A stretch of 64,000 bases of DNA from Schlegelella aquatica (GCF_026013905.1 NZ_CP110257.1:1736001-1800000), one strand, 5' to 3'. Shown: positions 1 through 10,969, counted from the first letter of the stretch. The notes: generated by a model from the sequence alone, not told the origin. Made by a program: numbers and translations.

Positions 1-1903
<1,903 letters not shown>

Positions 1904-1997
1904 TGCCAACCGGTAAGGGTTCGGAAAGCCGCGCAGTTTGCCATAGGGGGCGAGGCCACCGGCCGCGCTCGCAGGCAGGGGCTCCTTGCCTTATGGC

Positions 1998-2912
1998 TCA
2001 GGACCCCCTGGCCTGCCGCAGGGCCGCGCGCAGCTGTTGGCCGAGTTCGGGCCTGGCGGCGAAGGGATCGCTGGGGTTGCGGCCCATGACCACGTCTTCC
2101 AGGCGCGTTTGCACGTTGCCCAGTGCCTGCGGATGGCTGTAGATGTAAAAGCGCTGGTCGCGCACCGCATCGAGCACTTTCTGGGCCACCTCGGCGGCCG
2201 TGACCTTGCCCGAGGTGACGGCCTTCGCGCTCATGGCCTGGGCGATCATCTGGCTGGGGGTGGGTTTCGTCGCTGCCGCGAGCTCCGGCGGGCGATTGCG
2301 GTGGGACTCGTGGATGCCCGTCGGCACGAAGTAGGGGCACAGCACGGAGCAGTCCACCTGGTCGGTGACGAGGTGCAGGTCCTGGTACAGCGTCTCCGTC
2401 AGGCTCACGACCGCGTGCTTGCTCACGTTGTACACGCCCATGTTGGGCGCATTCAGCAGCCCGGCCATGGAGGCCGTGTTGACGATGTGCCCCTCGTAGT
2501 CCGGGTCGTTGCCGGCGGCCTCCAGCATCAAGGGCGTGAAGACGCGCACCCCGTGGATCACGCCCCAGAGGTTGACCCCCAGCACCCACTCCCAGTCCTT
2601 GACGCTGCTTTCCCAGATCAGACCGCCGCCGCCGACCCCGGCGTTGTTGAAGACCAGATGAGGCACGCCGAAGCGCTGCGTCGTGGCCTCGGCCAGGGCT
2701 TCGACGTCGCCGGCCTTGGAGACGTCCGTGCGCCGGGCGAGCACCTGCGCGCCCGCATCGCGCACCTCCTCGGCCGCGCGTTCGAGCGCGTCGGTCTGCA
2801 CGTCGGCCATCACCACGTTCATGCCGGCCCGCGCGGCCAGTCGCGAGAGTTCCAACCCGAAGCCGGAGGCCGCCCCCGTCACTACTGCCGTCTTGCCGTG
2901 AAAGCTCTTCAT
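1998..2912 (-). CDS. SDR family NAD(P)-dependent oxidoreductase
   Basis: A 304-residue classical short-chain dehydrogenase. The ATG start (MKSFHGK) is preceded by AAAGGA seven bases upstream, which decides it over longer in-frame starts. The Rossmann motif TGAASGFG is at residues 12-19 and NNAG at 89-92. The catalytic Ser148, Tyr161 and Lys165 are all present (NTAS; YNVSK). The family oxidises or reduces alcohol/ketone groups. As the last gene of the acyl-CoA catabolic block, a role in oxidising a hydroxy intermediate is plausible, but the substrate cannot be read from sequence. A gap of about 106 bases separates it from the acyl-CoA dehydrogenase gene upstream. Confidence 0.92.
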   Translation of the reverse strand: MKSFHGKTAVVTGAASGFGLELSRLAARAGMNVVMADVQTDALERAAEEVRDAGAQVLARRTDVSKAGDVEALAEATTQRFGVPHLVFNNAGVGGGGLIWESSVKDWEWVLGVNLWGVIHGVRVFTPLMLEAAGNDPDYEGHIVNTASMAGLLNAPNMGVYNVSKHAVVSLTETLYQDLHLVTDQVDCSVLCPYFVPTGIHESHRNRPPELAAATKPTPSQMIAQAMSAKAVTSGKVTAAEVAQKVLDAVRDQRFYIYSHPQALGNVQTRLEDVVMGRNPSDPFAARPELGQQLRAALRQARGS

Positions 2913-3018
2913 CTGCTCGTCCTTTCGATCCGTGTGCGTGGTGAGAAATGCCTGCGACGTGCCACCGGCCGGCCTCCGGATGCACCGGACCGGGCGTTCG
3001 GCGCCTTGCCTGGGCGCT

Positions 3019-4704
3019 TCAGACGGGCATGGCCCGGGCCAGGATGCCCTCGAAGTCGGTGGCCGCAGGCAGCGTGCCGAAGGCCTGGCCCCAGTCGGCC
3101 TCCAGACGCGAGGCGCAGAAGGCCTCGAAGACCGGCTCCGGCGCATGGCGGCGCAGCAGGCAGGCCTGGGTGACCAGCGCCACGTCCTGCGCCAAGCGGC
3201 GCGCCTCGACCTCCTCGACACCGTCTTCGAGGCGCTGCAGCACCTGCGCCGCCCGCCGGTCGATGCGGGCGTCCGCACTGCGCCCGGCGGCCCATTCGGC
3301 GGCCAGGGCGTCGACCACGTCGGCGCCCGTGCCCGTCCGCTTGCGCAAGGCGCGCAACAGATCCAGCGCCATCACGTTGCCCGCGCCTTCCCAAATGGAG
3401 TTGACCGGCATCTCGCGGTAGATGCGGGCCATCACGCCCTCGCCGCGTTCCTCGACGTAGCCGTTGCCGCCCAGGCATTCCATCGCCTCCTGCGCGAAGG
3501 CGCTGCCGCGCTTGCAGATCCAGTACTTGGCCACCGGCGTCAGCACACGGCGCATCGCTGCCTCGTGGGGGTCGCCCTCGGCGTCGAAGGCATGGGCGAG
3601 CCGCAGCGCAAGCGCGATGGCGGCCTCGACTTCCACGGCCAGGTCGGCCAGCACGTTGCGCATCAACGGGTGGGCGATCAGCGGCCTGCCGAACGCCTCG
3701 CGCTGCGCCGTGTGATGCAGCGCCAGGGCGAGCGCATGGCGCATCAGCCCCGCCGTGCCCAGGGCGCAGTCCAGGCGCGTGTGAGTGCCCATCTCGAGGA
3801 TCTGGGGCACGCCCCGGCCCTCCTCTCCCACCAGCCAGGCCTGCGCGCCGAGGAACTCCACCTCCGAGCTCGCGTTCGCTTTGTTGCCCAGCTTGTCCTT
3901 CAGCCGTTGGATGTGCAGTGCATTGACCGTGCCGTCTGGCAGCCAGCGCGGCAGGAAGAAGCAGCTGAGCCCGCCGGGCGCCTGGGCCAGCACGAGAAAG
4001 GCGTCGCACATGGGCGCCGAGAAGAACCACTTGTGTCCGGCCAGGCGATAGCACCGTCCCCAGGGGGTGTCTTGCTCGTACACGGCCTGGGTCGTGTTGG
4101 CGCGCACGTCGGAGCCGCCCTGCTTCTCGGTCATGCCCATGCCCATCGTGACGCCGGATTTGCGGTCCGCGGGGATGAAGCGCGGGTCGTACACCGTGCT
4201 CGCGAGCTTGGGAAACCACGCGGCGTGCAGCGCAGGGTTGGCCCGCAGCGCAGGGGTGGCGGCATACGTCATCGACACCGGGCACAGCACCGAGGGCTCG
4301 AGTTCCGTGAAGAGCATGAACCCCGCGGCGCGCAGCAGATGGCCATGAGCGGGTCGCACCCAGGCCGCAGCATGCAGTCCGTGGCGGATCGCCGCTTCCA
4401 TCAGCGCGTGGTAACTCGGATGGAACTCGACCTGGTCGATGCGCCGGCCCTGGCGGTCGTGCGTGCGCAGCTCGGGGGTGTGCACGTTGGCGAGCCGCGC
4501 GTGCTGCTGCATGTGCGCACTGCCGGCGAGAGCCCCCAGCTCTTGCAATTCACGGTCGTCGAACGACGCGCCGAGATGGTGAACCAGTGCGTCGCGCAGT
4601 GCCCGGTTGCCCTGGTAGAGGTTCACATCGACCAGCGGCGCGCTCTGGTTGATGACGTCGTGGGTACGACCAGCGCCGATCTCGGAGAGCGTGGCTTGTT
4701 GCAT
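3019..4704 (-). CDS. aidB: AidB-like acyl-CoA dehydrogenase family protein
   Basis: A 561-residue flavoprotein. The ATG (MQQATLSEIG) has a GGGAGG ribosome site six bases upstream. Resemblance to E. coli AidB is strong along the chain: LANVHTPELRTHDRQGRR, VEFHPSYHALM, GMTEKQGGSDVRANTT, GHKWFFSAP, GGLSCFFLPR, LKDKLGNKANASSEVEF and EMPVNSIWEGAGNVMALD. AidB proteins keep FAD and the acyl-CoA dehydrogenase fold but are best known from the alkylation (Ada) response, where they bind DNA. No ada-like gene or Ada box is seen here; the gene lies among beta-oxidation genes. It may therefore act as an isovaleryl-CoA-dehydrogenase-like enzyme. The family assignment is firm; the function is open. Confidence 0.88.
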   Translation of the reverse strand: MQQATLSEIGAGRTHDVINQSAPLVDVNLYQGNRALRDALVHHLGASFDDRELQELGALAGSAHMQQHARLANVHTPELRTHDRQGRRIDQVEFHPSYHALMEAAIRHGLHAAAWVRPAHGHLLRAAGFMLFTELEPSVLCPVSMTYAATPALRANPALHAAWFPKLASTVYDPRFIPADRKSGVTMGMGMTEKQGGSDVRANTTQAVYEQDTPWGRCYRLAGHKWFFSAPMCDAFLVLAQAPGGLSCFFLPRWLPDGTVNALHIQRLKDKLGNKANASSEVEFLGAQAWLVGEEGRGVPQILEMGTHTRLDCALGTAGLMRHALALALHHTAQREAFGRPLIAHPLMRNVLADLAVEVEAAIALALRLAHAFDAEGDPHEAAMRRVLTPVAKYWICKRGSAFAQEAMECLGGNGYVEERGEGVMARIYREMPVNSIWEGAGNVMALDLLRALRKRTGTGADVVDALAAEWAAGRSADARIDRRAAQVLQRLEDGVEEVEARRLAQDVALVTQACLLRRHAPEPVFEAFCASRLEADWGQAFGTLPAATDFEGILARAMPV

Positions 4705-4836
4705 GTCGGGCCTCCCTGGGAGAGCTACCGCGGCCGCATCCGGTGGGGCTGGCCCCGCCGGCCGAAGGACACGCCCGGCCGCGCTGCGTCTCCCCCGATC
4801 CGGGCGCGGCACCCGGTGCCGCGGCCCGCGTGTGGA

Positions 4837-5859
4837 TCAGATCAGCTTCACCAGTTGCTTGCCGAAGTTGCGCCCCTTGAGCAATCCGATGAAGGCCTCG
4901 GGGGCACTTTCGATGCCTTGGGCGATCGACTCGCGGTACTTGAGCTTGCCGGTCGCCACGAGCGTGCCCAGTTCCTTCAGCGCCTCGGGCCAGACGTCCA
5001 TGTGCTCGCTGACGATGAAGCCCTGCAACTTCACGCGGTTGACGAGCAGCAGCTGCGGGTTCTGCAAGGGGATCGGCTCGCCGTTGTAGCCGGAGATCAT
5101 GCCGCACAGCGCGATGCGCGCGAAGGCGTTCATGCGCAGCAACACGGCATCGAGCATCATCCCGCCGACGTTCTCGAAGTAGCCGTCGATGCCGTCCGGG
5201 CAGGCCTCCTTGAGGGCCGACGCGAGAGACCGCACATCGCGGTGCTGCTTGTAGTCTATGCAGGCGTCGAAGCCCAGTTCCTCGACGACGTAGCGGCACT
5301 TGTCGGGCCCGCCGGCGATGCCCACCGCCCGGCAGCCCCGCACCTTGGCCAACTGGCCCACCACCCCGCCCACGGCACCGCTCGCGGCGCTGACCACCAC
5401 CGTCTCGCCGGCTTTGGGCTCGATGATCTTGACGAGGCCGTACCAGGCGGTGACCCCGGGCATGCCGACCGCGCCGAGGTAGGCGGACAGCGGGATGTGC
5501 GTCGTGTCCACCTTCTGCAGCACGCCGCGCTGGTGGGCATCGACCACGGCGTACTCCTGCCACCCGCCCATGCCCACCACCTTGTCGCCCACCTGGAAGT
5601 TCGGATTGCGCGACTGGACCACCTCGCCCACGGTGCCGCCGATCATCACTTCACCAAGCGGCTGCGGCTGCGCGTAGCTCTTGCCCTCGTTCATCCGGCC
5701 GCGCATGTACGGGTCCAGCGAAAGGTAGTGGTGGCGCACCAGCACCTGGCCGTCTTGCAGCTCGGGCACCGGCGTTTCGACCAGCTTGAAGTTGTCCACG
5801 GTCGGCTCGCCGGCGGGACGCGAGGCGAGGAGGATCTGTCGGTTGGTCAGCGTGCTCAT
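4837..5859 (-). CDS. NADP-dependent oxidoreductase, CurA / leukotriene-B4-dehydrogenase-like (MDR superfamily)
   Basis: About 340 residues. ATG (MSTLTNRQ) is preferred, with GAGAG just upstream; a start four codons earlier is also open. An N-terminal GroES-like part (SLDPYMRGRMNEGKSYAQP) is followed by a nucleotide-binding domain with SAASGAVGGVVGQLAK, then DYFENVGG-type residues (GYFENVGGMMLDAV) and the C-terminal KLKYRESIAQGIESAPEAF. These mark zinc-independent medium-chain reductases that reduce alpha,beta-enones or unsaturated acyl compounds with NADPH. It sits 48 bases after the thioesterase gene in the same direction, so it is probably co-transcribed with the beta-oxidation genes, perhaps to saturate an enone or enoyl intermediate. 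Confidence 0.9.
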   Translation of the reverse strand: MSTLTNRQILLASRPAGEPTVDNFKLVETPVPELQDGQVLVRHHYLSLDPYMRGRMNEGKSYAQPQPLGEVMIGGTVGEVVQSRNPNFQVGDKVVGMGGWQEYAVVDAHQRGVLQKVDTTHIPLSAYLGAVGMPGVTAWYGLVKIIEPKAGETVVVSAASGAVGGVVGQLAKVRGCRAVGIAGGPDKCRYVVEELGFDACIDYKQHRDVRSLASALKEACPDGIDGYFENVGGMMLDAVLLRMNAFARIALCGMISGYNGEPIPLQNPQLLLVNRVKLQGFIVSEHMDVWPEALKELGTLVATGKLKYRESIAQGIESAPEAFIGLLKGRNFGKQLVKLI

Positions 5860-5907
5860 GGGTTCTCTCATCGGTGTCGGTTCTGGCAGAAGGCGCCGGG
5901 GTGTGCC

Positions 5908-6363
5908 TCAATCCGAGCCCGCGCCGTCGATGCGGCGCTGCAGGGGCTTGACGTCGCGCTTGTCCGAGGGGAGCGCGCGCAGGTACTTGAAAGTGCCGGT
6001 GGCGTGGGCGAGCCGCTGCCCGGCGTCGTCCACGATCTCGCCCTCGCAGAAAGCGAGCGTCGCCGTGCGGTGCAGCAGCCGCCCACGCGCGCGCAGCGTG
6101 CCCTCGCCCGGGCGCATGAAGCTCGTCTTCATCTCGATCGTGACCACACCGGGGCCGAAGTCCGGACGATCGCGGTTGATGCTGCGTGCCGCATGCGCCA
6201 TGGCCACGTCCAGCATCGTCATGCTCACGCCGCCGTGCGCCACGCGAAAGGAGTTGAAGTGCGTCTCGCGCAAGGACAGTCTCAGCTCGGCCTCCCCGTC
6301 GCCGATGGAGACCAGTTCGAGCCCGAGGGCCTCGACGAAGGGAATGTGCACCGGAAACTGCAT
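5908..6363 (-). CDS. PaaI family hotdog thioesterase
   Basis: A 151-residue single-domain hotdog protein. The helix motif AHGGVSMTMLDVAMAHAA follows NSFRVAHGG, as in PaaI/YbgC-like acyl-CoA thioesterases. The sheet segment VTIEMKTSFMRPGEG is also typical. It starts four bases after the stop of the upstream SDR gene, so the two are probably translated from one message. Such enzymes hydrolyse acyl-CoA or aryl-CoA to free CoA, often to relieve sequestration when an intermediate stalls. Substrate is unknown. Confidence 0.88.
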   Translation of the reverse strand: MQFPVHIPFVEALGLELVSIGDGEAELRLSLRETHFNSFRVAHGGVSMTMLDVAMAHAARSINRDRPDFGPGVVTIEMKTSFMRPGEGTLRARGRLLHRTATLAFCEGEIVDDAGQRLAHATGTFKYLRALPSDKRDVKPLQRRIDGAGSD

Positions 6364-6367
6364 CGGC

Positions 6368-7153
6368 TCAACCCCCCGTCAGCGCGCTGACACCGCCATC
6401 GACGGCCAGGATCTGGCCGGTGATGTGCTTGCCCGCCTGCGAAACGAACAGCAGCGCCGCGCCCTTCAGGTCCTCGTCGTCGCCCAGGCGCAGCAAGGGT
6501 GCGTGCCTGGCGAGGTTCTCCTCGCCCACGGCCTCCAGCGTGCCGCGCGTCATCTTGCTGGGGAAGAAGCCCGGCGCCAGCGCATTGACCGTGATGCCGT
6601 ACTTGCCCCATTCGCAAGCGAGCGCACGGGTGAAGTTGACCACCGCGCCCTTGCTGGTGTTGTAGGCAATGGTCGTCATGAACGGCGGGTTGCCGCCCAG
6701 GCCGGCGATGGAAGCGATGTTGAGGATGCGGCCCTGGCGGCGGGGGATCATGCTGCGCTTGCCCACCGCCTGCGTGAGCATGAAGATGCCCCGGATGTTG
6801 AGGTTCATCACCTTGTCCCAGGCTTCGACCGGATGATCCTCGGCCGGAGCGCCCCAGGTGGCGCCGGCATTGTTGACGAGGATGTCGATGTCTCCCAGCC
6901 GCTGCAGAGTCTCGTCCACGATGCGGCGGATGTCGTCCTCCTTGCTGGCATCGGCCGCGATCCAGCGGGCATCGATGCCACGGTCCTGGAGGCGCGCGGC
7001 GGCCTCCTCGAGGTCCTGGGCCTTACGCGAGGTGATCATCACCTTGGCGCCCGCCTCGCCCAGCGCTTCGGCAATCTGCAGCCCCAGCCCGCGGGAGCCG
7101 CCCGTCACGAGGGCCACGCGGCCGCTCAGATCGAACAGGGAAAGCACGCTCAT
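6368..7153 (-). CDS. SDR family oxidoreductase
   Basis: A 261-residue classical short-chain dehydrogenase. ATG (MSVLSLFD) with an AAGAAAGA purine run upstream is chosen; an in-frame TTG five codons earlier is less likely. TGGSRGLG is at residues 17-24 and NNAG at 94-97. Ser148, Tyr164 and Lys168 form the catalytic set, and the C-terminus TGQILAVDGGVSALTGG is typical of FabG-like members. It lies between the Dabb gene and the thioesterase gene. A role as 3-hydroxyacyl or other alcohol dehydrogenase in the pathway is inferred from neighbours. Confidence 0.92.
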   Translation of the reverse strand: MSVLSLFDLSGRVALVTGGSRGLGLQIAEALGEAGAKVMITSRKAQDLEEAAARLQDRGIDARWIAADASKEDDIRRIVDETLQRLGDIDILVNNAGATWGAPAEDHPVEAWDKVMNLNIRGIFMLTQAVGKRSMIPRRQGRILNIASIAGLGGNPPFMTTIAYNTSKGAVVNFTRALACEWGKYGITVNALAPGFFPSKMTRGTLEAVGEENLARHAPLLRLGDDEDLKGAALLFVSQAGKHITGQILAVDGGVSALTGG

Positions 7154-7207
7154 GGGATCTTTCTTCAACGAGGAAACAAGGAGTCGGACATGGGGGAACC
7201 CGGCGGC

Positions 7208-7510
7208 TCACGGCGCCGACGCACCGCCCGCCACCGGGTAGTCGAGCACGTGCCGGTCGCGGCGCAGCTTGCCCAGCTCGGCGCCCACCGCCTTGTGGTG
7301 GGGGTGGTTCTGATAGGCGTCGAGGGCCGCCTGGTCTGCGAAGGTCGAGACGAGCACCACGTCCACGTTCGCTTCGAGCGGCGCGCTGCGCACGCCCACC
7401 TCGAACTCGATCATCCCCGGCACCAGGTTCTTGCAAGAGTCGAGCAACTCCTTGAACCTCGGCGCGTCGGCCGGCTCGTGCAGTTGCCACATCACCACGT
7501 GGCGGATCAT
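7208..7510 (-). CDS. Dabb (stress-responsive alpha/beta barrel) domain protein
   Basis: A 100-residue protein starting MIRHVVMWQL, after a strong AAGGAGG site seven bases upstream of the ATG. IRHVVMWQLHE, the central SAPLEANVDVVLVSTFADQAALDAY-type strand/helix (quoted in parts: SAPLEANVD, VLVSTFADQAAL) and the HPHHKAVG segment are hallmarks of the Dabb family (PF07876). These are small dimeric ferredoxin-like barrels of varied or unknown function. The ATG overlaps the stop of the 65-residue membrane protein gene upstream (ATGA), so the two are translationally coupled. Confidence 0.88.
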   Translation of the reverse strand: MIRHVVMWQLHEPADAPRFKELLDSCKNLVPGMIEFEVGVRSAPLEANVDVVLVSTFADQAALDAYQNHPHHKAVGAELGKLRRDRHVLDYPVAGGASAP

Positions 7511-7704
7511 CGCTCGCCTCCTTGCGCGATCCAGGCGCGCACCCCGATCAGCACCGCGCCCACCGCGGTCGCGATACCGCCGCTCCACAGGAACGCCATA
7601 CCCAACGGCTCATCGCGCCGCTCGACGAACACACCGAGGCACATCACGAGCAAGCCGCCGAACACCAGCGTCCAGATCGTCCTGTCCAGCCAACGCACGT
7701 TCAT
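7507..7704 (-). CDS. Small two-helix membrane protein, 65 residues
   Basis: MNVRWLDRTIW opens a 65-residue protein with two hydrophobic spans: about residues 10-27 (WTLVFGGLLVMCLGVFV) and 37-55 (AFLWSGGIATAVGAVLIGV), separated by a charged ERRDE loop. Its ATG overlaps the TGA of the acyl-CoA dehydrogenase gene by one base, and its TGA overlaps the ATG of the Dabb gene. Being stitched between two genes by stop/start overlaps makes it very probably a real, coupled gene. I do not recognise a family; a small inner-membrane protein is as far as the sequence goes. Confidence 0.75.
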   Translation of the reverse strand: MNVRWLDRTIWTLVFGGLLVMCLGVFVERRDEPLGMAFLWSGGIATAVGAVLIGVRAWIAQGGER

Positions 7705-9560
7705 CAGAACCAGCCTTCCTCCATCTCGCGGCAGGTGGAGTCCCGGGTTTCGACGACCCTCAGCCACGCCTCGATCTTGGGCAGCTCGTAGCGATAGAAG
7801 TATTTCGCAGCGGCCAGTTTGCCCTGCAGGAAGTCCTGCGGGCCTCCGGCCGCCCGCGACGCTTGCGCCAGCAGCGCCACGTCGAGCCAGATCCACGCAA
7901 GCACGGCGTGGCCGAAGGCTTGCAGGTAGGGGGTGGCGTTGGCCAGGGCCTCGCCCGGGTGGCCGGTGGCCCACGCGGCGCGCGTGGCCTCGCCCACGCG
8001 GGTCAGCGCCCGTGCGAGGCTTTCGGCGTGCTCGGCCAACTCCGGCACCTGGGCCGCCCGGCCGATCGTCTCTTGCATGCGGGTGGCCAGCAAGGCGAGG
8101 CCCCGTCCGCCGTCCATCACCACTTTGCGGCCGAGCAAATCCAGACCCTGGATGCCGTGCGTGCCCTCGTGGATCATGTTGAGACGGTTGTCGCGCCAGT
8201 ACTGCTCGACGGGGAAGTCGCGCGTGTACCCGTAGCCCCCCAGCACTTGGATGGCCAGGTTGTTGGCCTCGAGGCACCACTCGCTCGGCCAGCTCTTGGC
8301 GATGGGCGTCAGAACCTCCAGCAGCAGGCGGGCTTCGGCGGCAGCATCGGGCGCTGCGGTGTTCTGCTCATCCACCAGGCGGGCGCAGTAGAGCTCCAGC
8401 GCCAGGGCCCCTTCGCAGTACGACTTCTGGGCGAGCAGCATGCGCTTGACGTCCGGGTGCTGGATGATCGTCACCTGCGGTTGCGCCGGGTCCTTGCCGG
8501 CGGGCCCGATGGGGCGGCCCTGCGGACGCTGGCGCGCATACTCCAGCGAGGCCTCGTAGCCCGCCATGCCCAGCATGGTGGCTCCGAGCCCCACGCCGAT
8601 GCGCGCCTCGTTCATCATGTGGAACATGTAGGCCAGCCCTTTGCCCGGCTCGCCCACCAGGTAGCCGATCGCCCCGGCTCCTCGGCCGTCCAGCCCACCC
8701 GTGTACGCACGCACCGGGAACCTGCCTTCCCCGAAGTTGAGCAGCGTATTGGTGGTGCCCCGGTAGCCGCACTTGTGGTTCAGGCCGGCCAGGGCCACGT
8801 CGTTGCGCTCGCCGGTCAGGCGCCCTTGTTCATCGACCAGACGCTTGGGCACGACGAACAGGGAAATGCCCTTCACCCCCGGCACCAGCTTGCCATCGGG
8901 CCCCGGGATCTTCGCCAGCACCAGATGGACGATGTTCTCGGTGATCTCGTGCTCGCCGCCCGAGATCCACATCTTGTGCCCCTTGAGGCGGTAGCGCGGC
9001 CCCAGAGGATCGCTGTCGAAGTCGTGCCCGTCCGGCAGCGCGCGCGTGGCCACGTCCGAGAGGCTGGAGCCGGCCTGCGGCTCGCTGAGGCACATGGTGC
9101 CGAACCATCGCCCGGCGAACTCGTTGCGCGCGAACACCTCCTTCTGCGTGGGAGAGCCGTGCGCCATCAGCAGGTTGGCATTGCCGTTGGTGAGCATCGC
9201 ATAGCCGCTCATGGCGACGCTCGCCTTCGAGAAGAAGCTATTGGCGGCCATCTCGACGACGCAGGGCAGTTGCATGCCGCCCAGTTCGTAGTCCTGCGCG
9301 GCCGCCAGCATCCCCGATTCCACGTACGCCCGCATCGCCTCGTGCGTGGCCTCGGGCAGGTGCACGCGCTCGCCGTCGAACCACGGCTCCTCGGTGTCCG
9401 CGAGGCGGTTGTAGGGCGCGAACTTCTCGCGCGCGATGCGCTCGCAGGTATCGAGCACCGACGCGAAGGTCTCGCGGCTGTGGTCGGCGAAGCGGGGGCG
9501 CCGCGTCAGCGCCTCCACGTCGAGCCAATCGTTGAGCAGGAAATCGAGCGTTGCGCGCAT
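7704..9560 (-). CDS. Acyl-CoA dehydrogenase, DmdC-like with C-terminal extension
   Basis: A 618-residue flavoenzyme; MRATLDFLLNDWLDVEALT is the usual N-terminus of this long subgroup. FAD/substrate segments include MCLSEPQAGSSLSDV, GHKMWISGGEHEITENI and LNHKCGYRGTTNT. The catalytic-loop region is MIHEGTHGIQGLDLLGRKV, and an acyl-CoA dehydrogenase C-terminal extension follows. This layout matches 3-methylmercaptopropionyl-CoA dehydrogenase (DmdC) and related long acyl-CoA dehydrogenases. It introduces the alpha,beta double bond in an acyl-CoA and passes electrons to ETF. A GC-rich hairpin lies between it and the thiolase gene upstream. The stop overlaps the start of the 65-residue gene. Confidence 0.93.
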   Translation of the reverse strand: MRATLDFLLNDWLDVEALTRRPRFADHSRETFASVLDTCERIAREKFAPYNRLADTEEPWFDGERVHLPEATHEAMRAYVESGMLAAAQDYELGGMQLPCVVEMAANSFFSKASVAMSGYAMLTNGNANLLMAHGSPTQKEVFARNEFAGRWFGTMCLSEPQAGSSLSDVATRALPDGHDFDSDPLGPRYRLKGHKMWISGGEHEITENIVHLVLAKIPGPDGKLVPGVKGISLFVVPKRLVDEQGRLTGERNDVALAGLNHKCGYRGTTNTLLNFGEGRFPVRAYTGGLDGRGAGAIGYLVGEPGKGLAYMFHMMNEARIGVGLGATMLGMAGYEASLEYARQRPQGRPIGPAGKDPAQPQVTIIQHPDVKRMLLAQKSYCEGALALELYCARLVDEQNTAAPDAAAEARLLLEVLTPIAKSWPSEWCLEANNLAIQVLGGYGYTRDFPVEQYWRDNRLNMIHEGTHGIQGLDLLGRKVVMDGGRGLALLATRMQETIGRAAQVPELAEHAESLARALTRVGEATRAAWATGHPGEALANATPYLQAFGHAVLAWIWLDVALLAQASRAAGGPQDFLQGKLAAAKYFYRYELPKIEAWLRVVETRDSTCREMEEGWF

Positions 9561-9653
9561 GGAGGACGAGCCTGTCGAAGTCGAGGCCGGGCGGTGCGCC
9601 GTGCGGGGGCCTTGGAAAGGTCGCCCCCCGCACCGGCCCCGCACGGGAAAAGA

Positions 9654-9666
9654 CCCCGCTGCGGGG
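9654..9666 (-). terminator. Hairpin plus short T-run between thiolase and acyl-CoA dehydrogenase genes
   Basis: Read on the minus strand, CCCC-GCAGC-GGGG is followed directly by TCTTTTC, an intrinsic-terminator pattern. A second GC-rich hairpin (arms near 9601-9610 and 9623-9633) follows downstream. Placed 25 bases after the thiolase stop, it could end or attenuate read-through into the acyl-CoA dehydrogenase gene. The stem is only four base pairs. Confidence 0.4.
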
Positions 9667-9690
9667 GGTGAAGTGCCGAGGGCAGGCGGC

Positions 9691-10866
9691 TTACAGCACC
9701 TCGAAGATCCCGGCCGCACCCATGCCGCCGCCGATGCACATGGTCACGCCCACCCGCTTGGCACCACGGCGCTTGCCCTCGATGAGCGCATGGCCGACCA
9801 GACGCTGCCCGCTCATGCCGTAGGGGTGACCGATGGCGATCGCGCCCCCGTTCACGTTGAGTCGGTCCATCGGGATGCCCAGCCGGTCCGCGCAGTAGAG
9901 CACCTGCACCGCGAAGGCCTCGTTCAGCTCCCACAGGTCGATGTCCTCGACCTTGAGCCCCAGGCGTTGCAGCACCTTGGGCACCGCGAACACCGGCCCG
10001 ATGCCCATCTCGTCGGGCTCGCAGCCTGCGACCGCAAAGCCGAGGAACCGCCCCAGGGGTTTGAGATTGCGCTTCTCGGCCACGGCGGCACTCATCACCA
10101 CGCAGGCCCCGGCCCCGTCCGAGAACTGGCTCGCGTTGCCCGCGGCGATCACTCCGCCCGGCACGGCCGGCTTGATGCCTGCCACGGCTTCGTACGTGGT
10201 GCCCGGCCGCAGGCCCTCGTCCTGGCTGACGGTCACCTCCTTGGTGCGCATGCCGAGCTTGGGGTCGGCCACACCGGCGGTCACGGTGATCGGCACGATC
10301 TCGTCCTTGAACAGCCCAGCCTCCTGCGCGGCGCAAGCCTTTTGCTGGCTCTCGGCACCGTAACGGTCCATCCGCTCGCGCGGGATGTTGTAGCGCTTGG
10401 CCACCGTCTCGGCGGTCTGGAGCATCGGCCAGTAGATCTCCGGCTTATTCTCCTTCAGCCAGCTTTCCTGGAACATGTGCATGTTCATCTCCTGCTGCAC
10501 GCAGGAGATGCTCTCCACACCCCCGGCGACGTACACGTCGCCCTCGCCCGCGATGATGCGCTGCGCGGCCATCGCGATCGTCTGCAATCCGCTGGAGCAG
10601 AAGCGGTTGACGGTTACCCCGGCGACGGTCACCGGCAGGCCGGCCCGCAGCGCGGCCTGGCGGGCGATGTTCCAGCCGGTGGCGCCTTCGGGGTTGGCGC
10701 AGCCCATCAGCACGTCGTCCACTTCGGCCGGGTCGATGCCCGCGCGCTCGACGGCCGCACGGATCACGTGGCCGGCCAGCGTCGCCCCGTGGGTCATGTT
10801 GAAGGCGCCCTTCCAGCTCTTGGCGAGCGGGGTCCGCGCGGTGGAAACGATGACGGCGTCGGTCAT
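9691..10866 (-). CDS. Acetyl-CoA C-acyltransferase (thiolase)
   Basis: A 391-residue degradative-type thiolase. The nucleophile is Cys90 ([10 protein letters not shown]), with His347 in GHPYGMSG and Cys377 in CIGGGMG, the complete catalytic triad. The ATG follows AGGAGAG. It performs the thiolytic cleavage of 3-ketoacyl-CoA to acetyl-CoA and a shortened acyl-CoA, the last step of a beta-oxidation turn. It lies 103 bases downstream of the bifunctional hydratase/dehydrogenase gene, matching the usual FadB-FadA pairing. Chain-length preference cannot be judged from the sequence. Confidence 0.94.
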   Translation of the reverse strand: MTDAVIVSTARTPLAKSWKGAFNMTHGATLAGHVIRAAVERAGIDPAEVDDVLMGCANPEGATGWNIARQAALRAGLPVTVAGVTVNRFCSSGLQTIAMAAQRIIAGEGDVYVAGGVESISCVQQEMNMHMFQESWLKENKPEIYWPMLQTAETVAKRYNIPRERMDRYGAESQQKACAAQEAGLFKDEIVPITVTAGVADPKLGMRTKEVTVSQDEGLRPGTTYEAVAGIKPAVPGGVIAAGNASQFSDGAGACVVMSAAVAEKRNLKPLGRFLGFAVAGCEPDEMGIGPVFAVPKVLQRLGLKVEDIDLWELNEAFAVQVLYCADRLGIPMDRLNVNGGAIAIGHPYGMSGQRLVGHALIEGKRRGAKRVGVTMCIGGGMGAAGIFEVL

Positions 10867-10969
10867 GAAATCTCTCCTGGAATCAAGCGGGGCCGCGGCG
10901 GCGTGCGTTCATCGACTGCAAATCGCTGCGGCAGGCGGCCCCACGGGAACTTGCGTGGAATCGTGCGCC

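Noticed and set aside
2932..6390. An 1152-codon plus-strand open frame
   Set aside because: Antisense to the AidB-like, CurA-like and thioesterase genes, which have domain motifs and ribosome sites; the frame has none.
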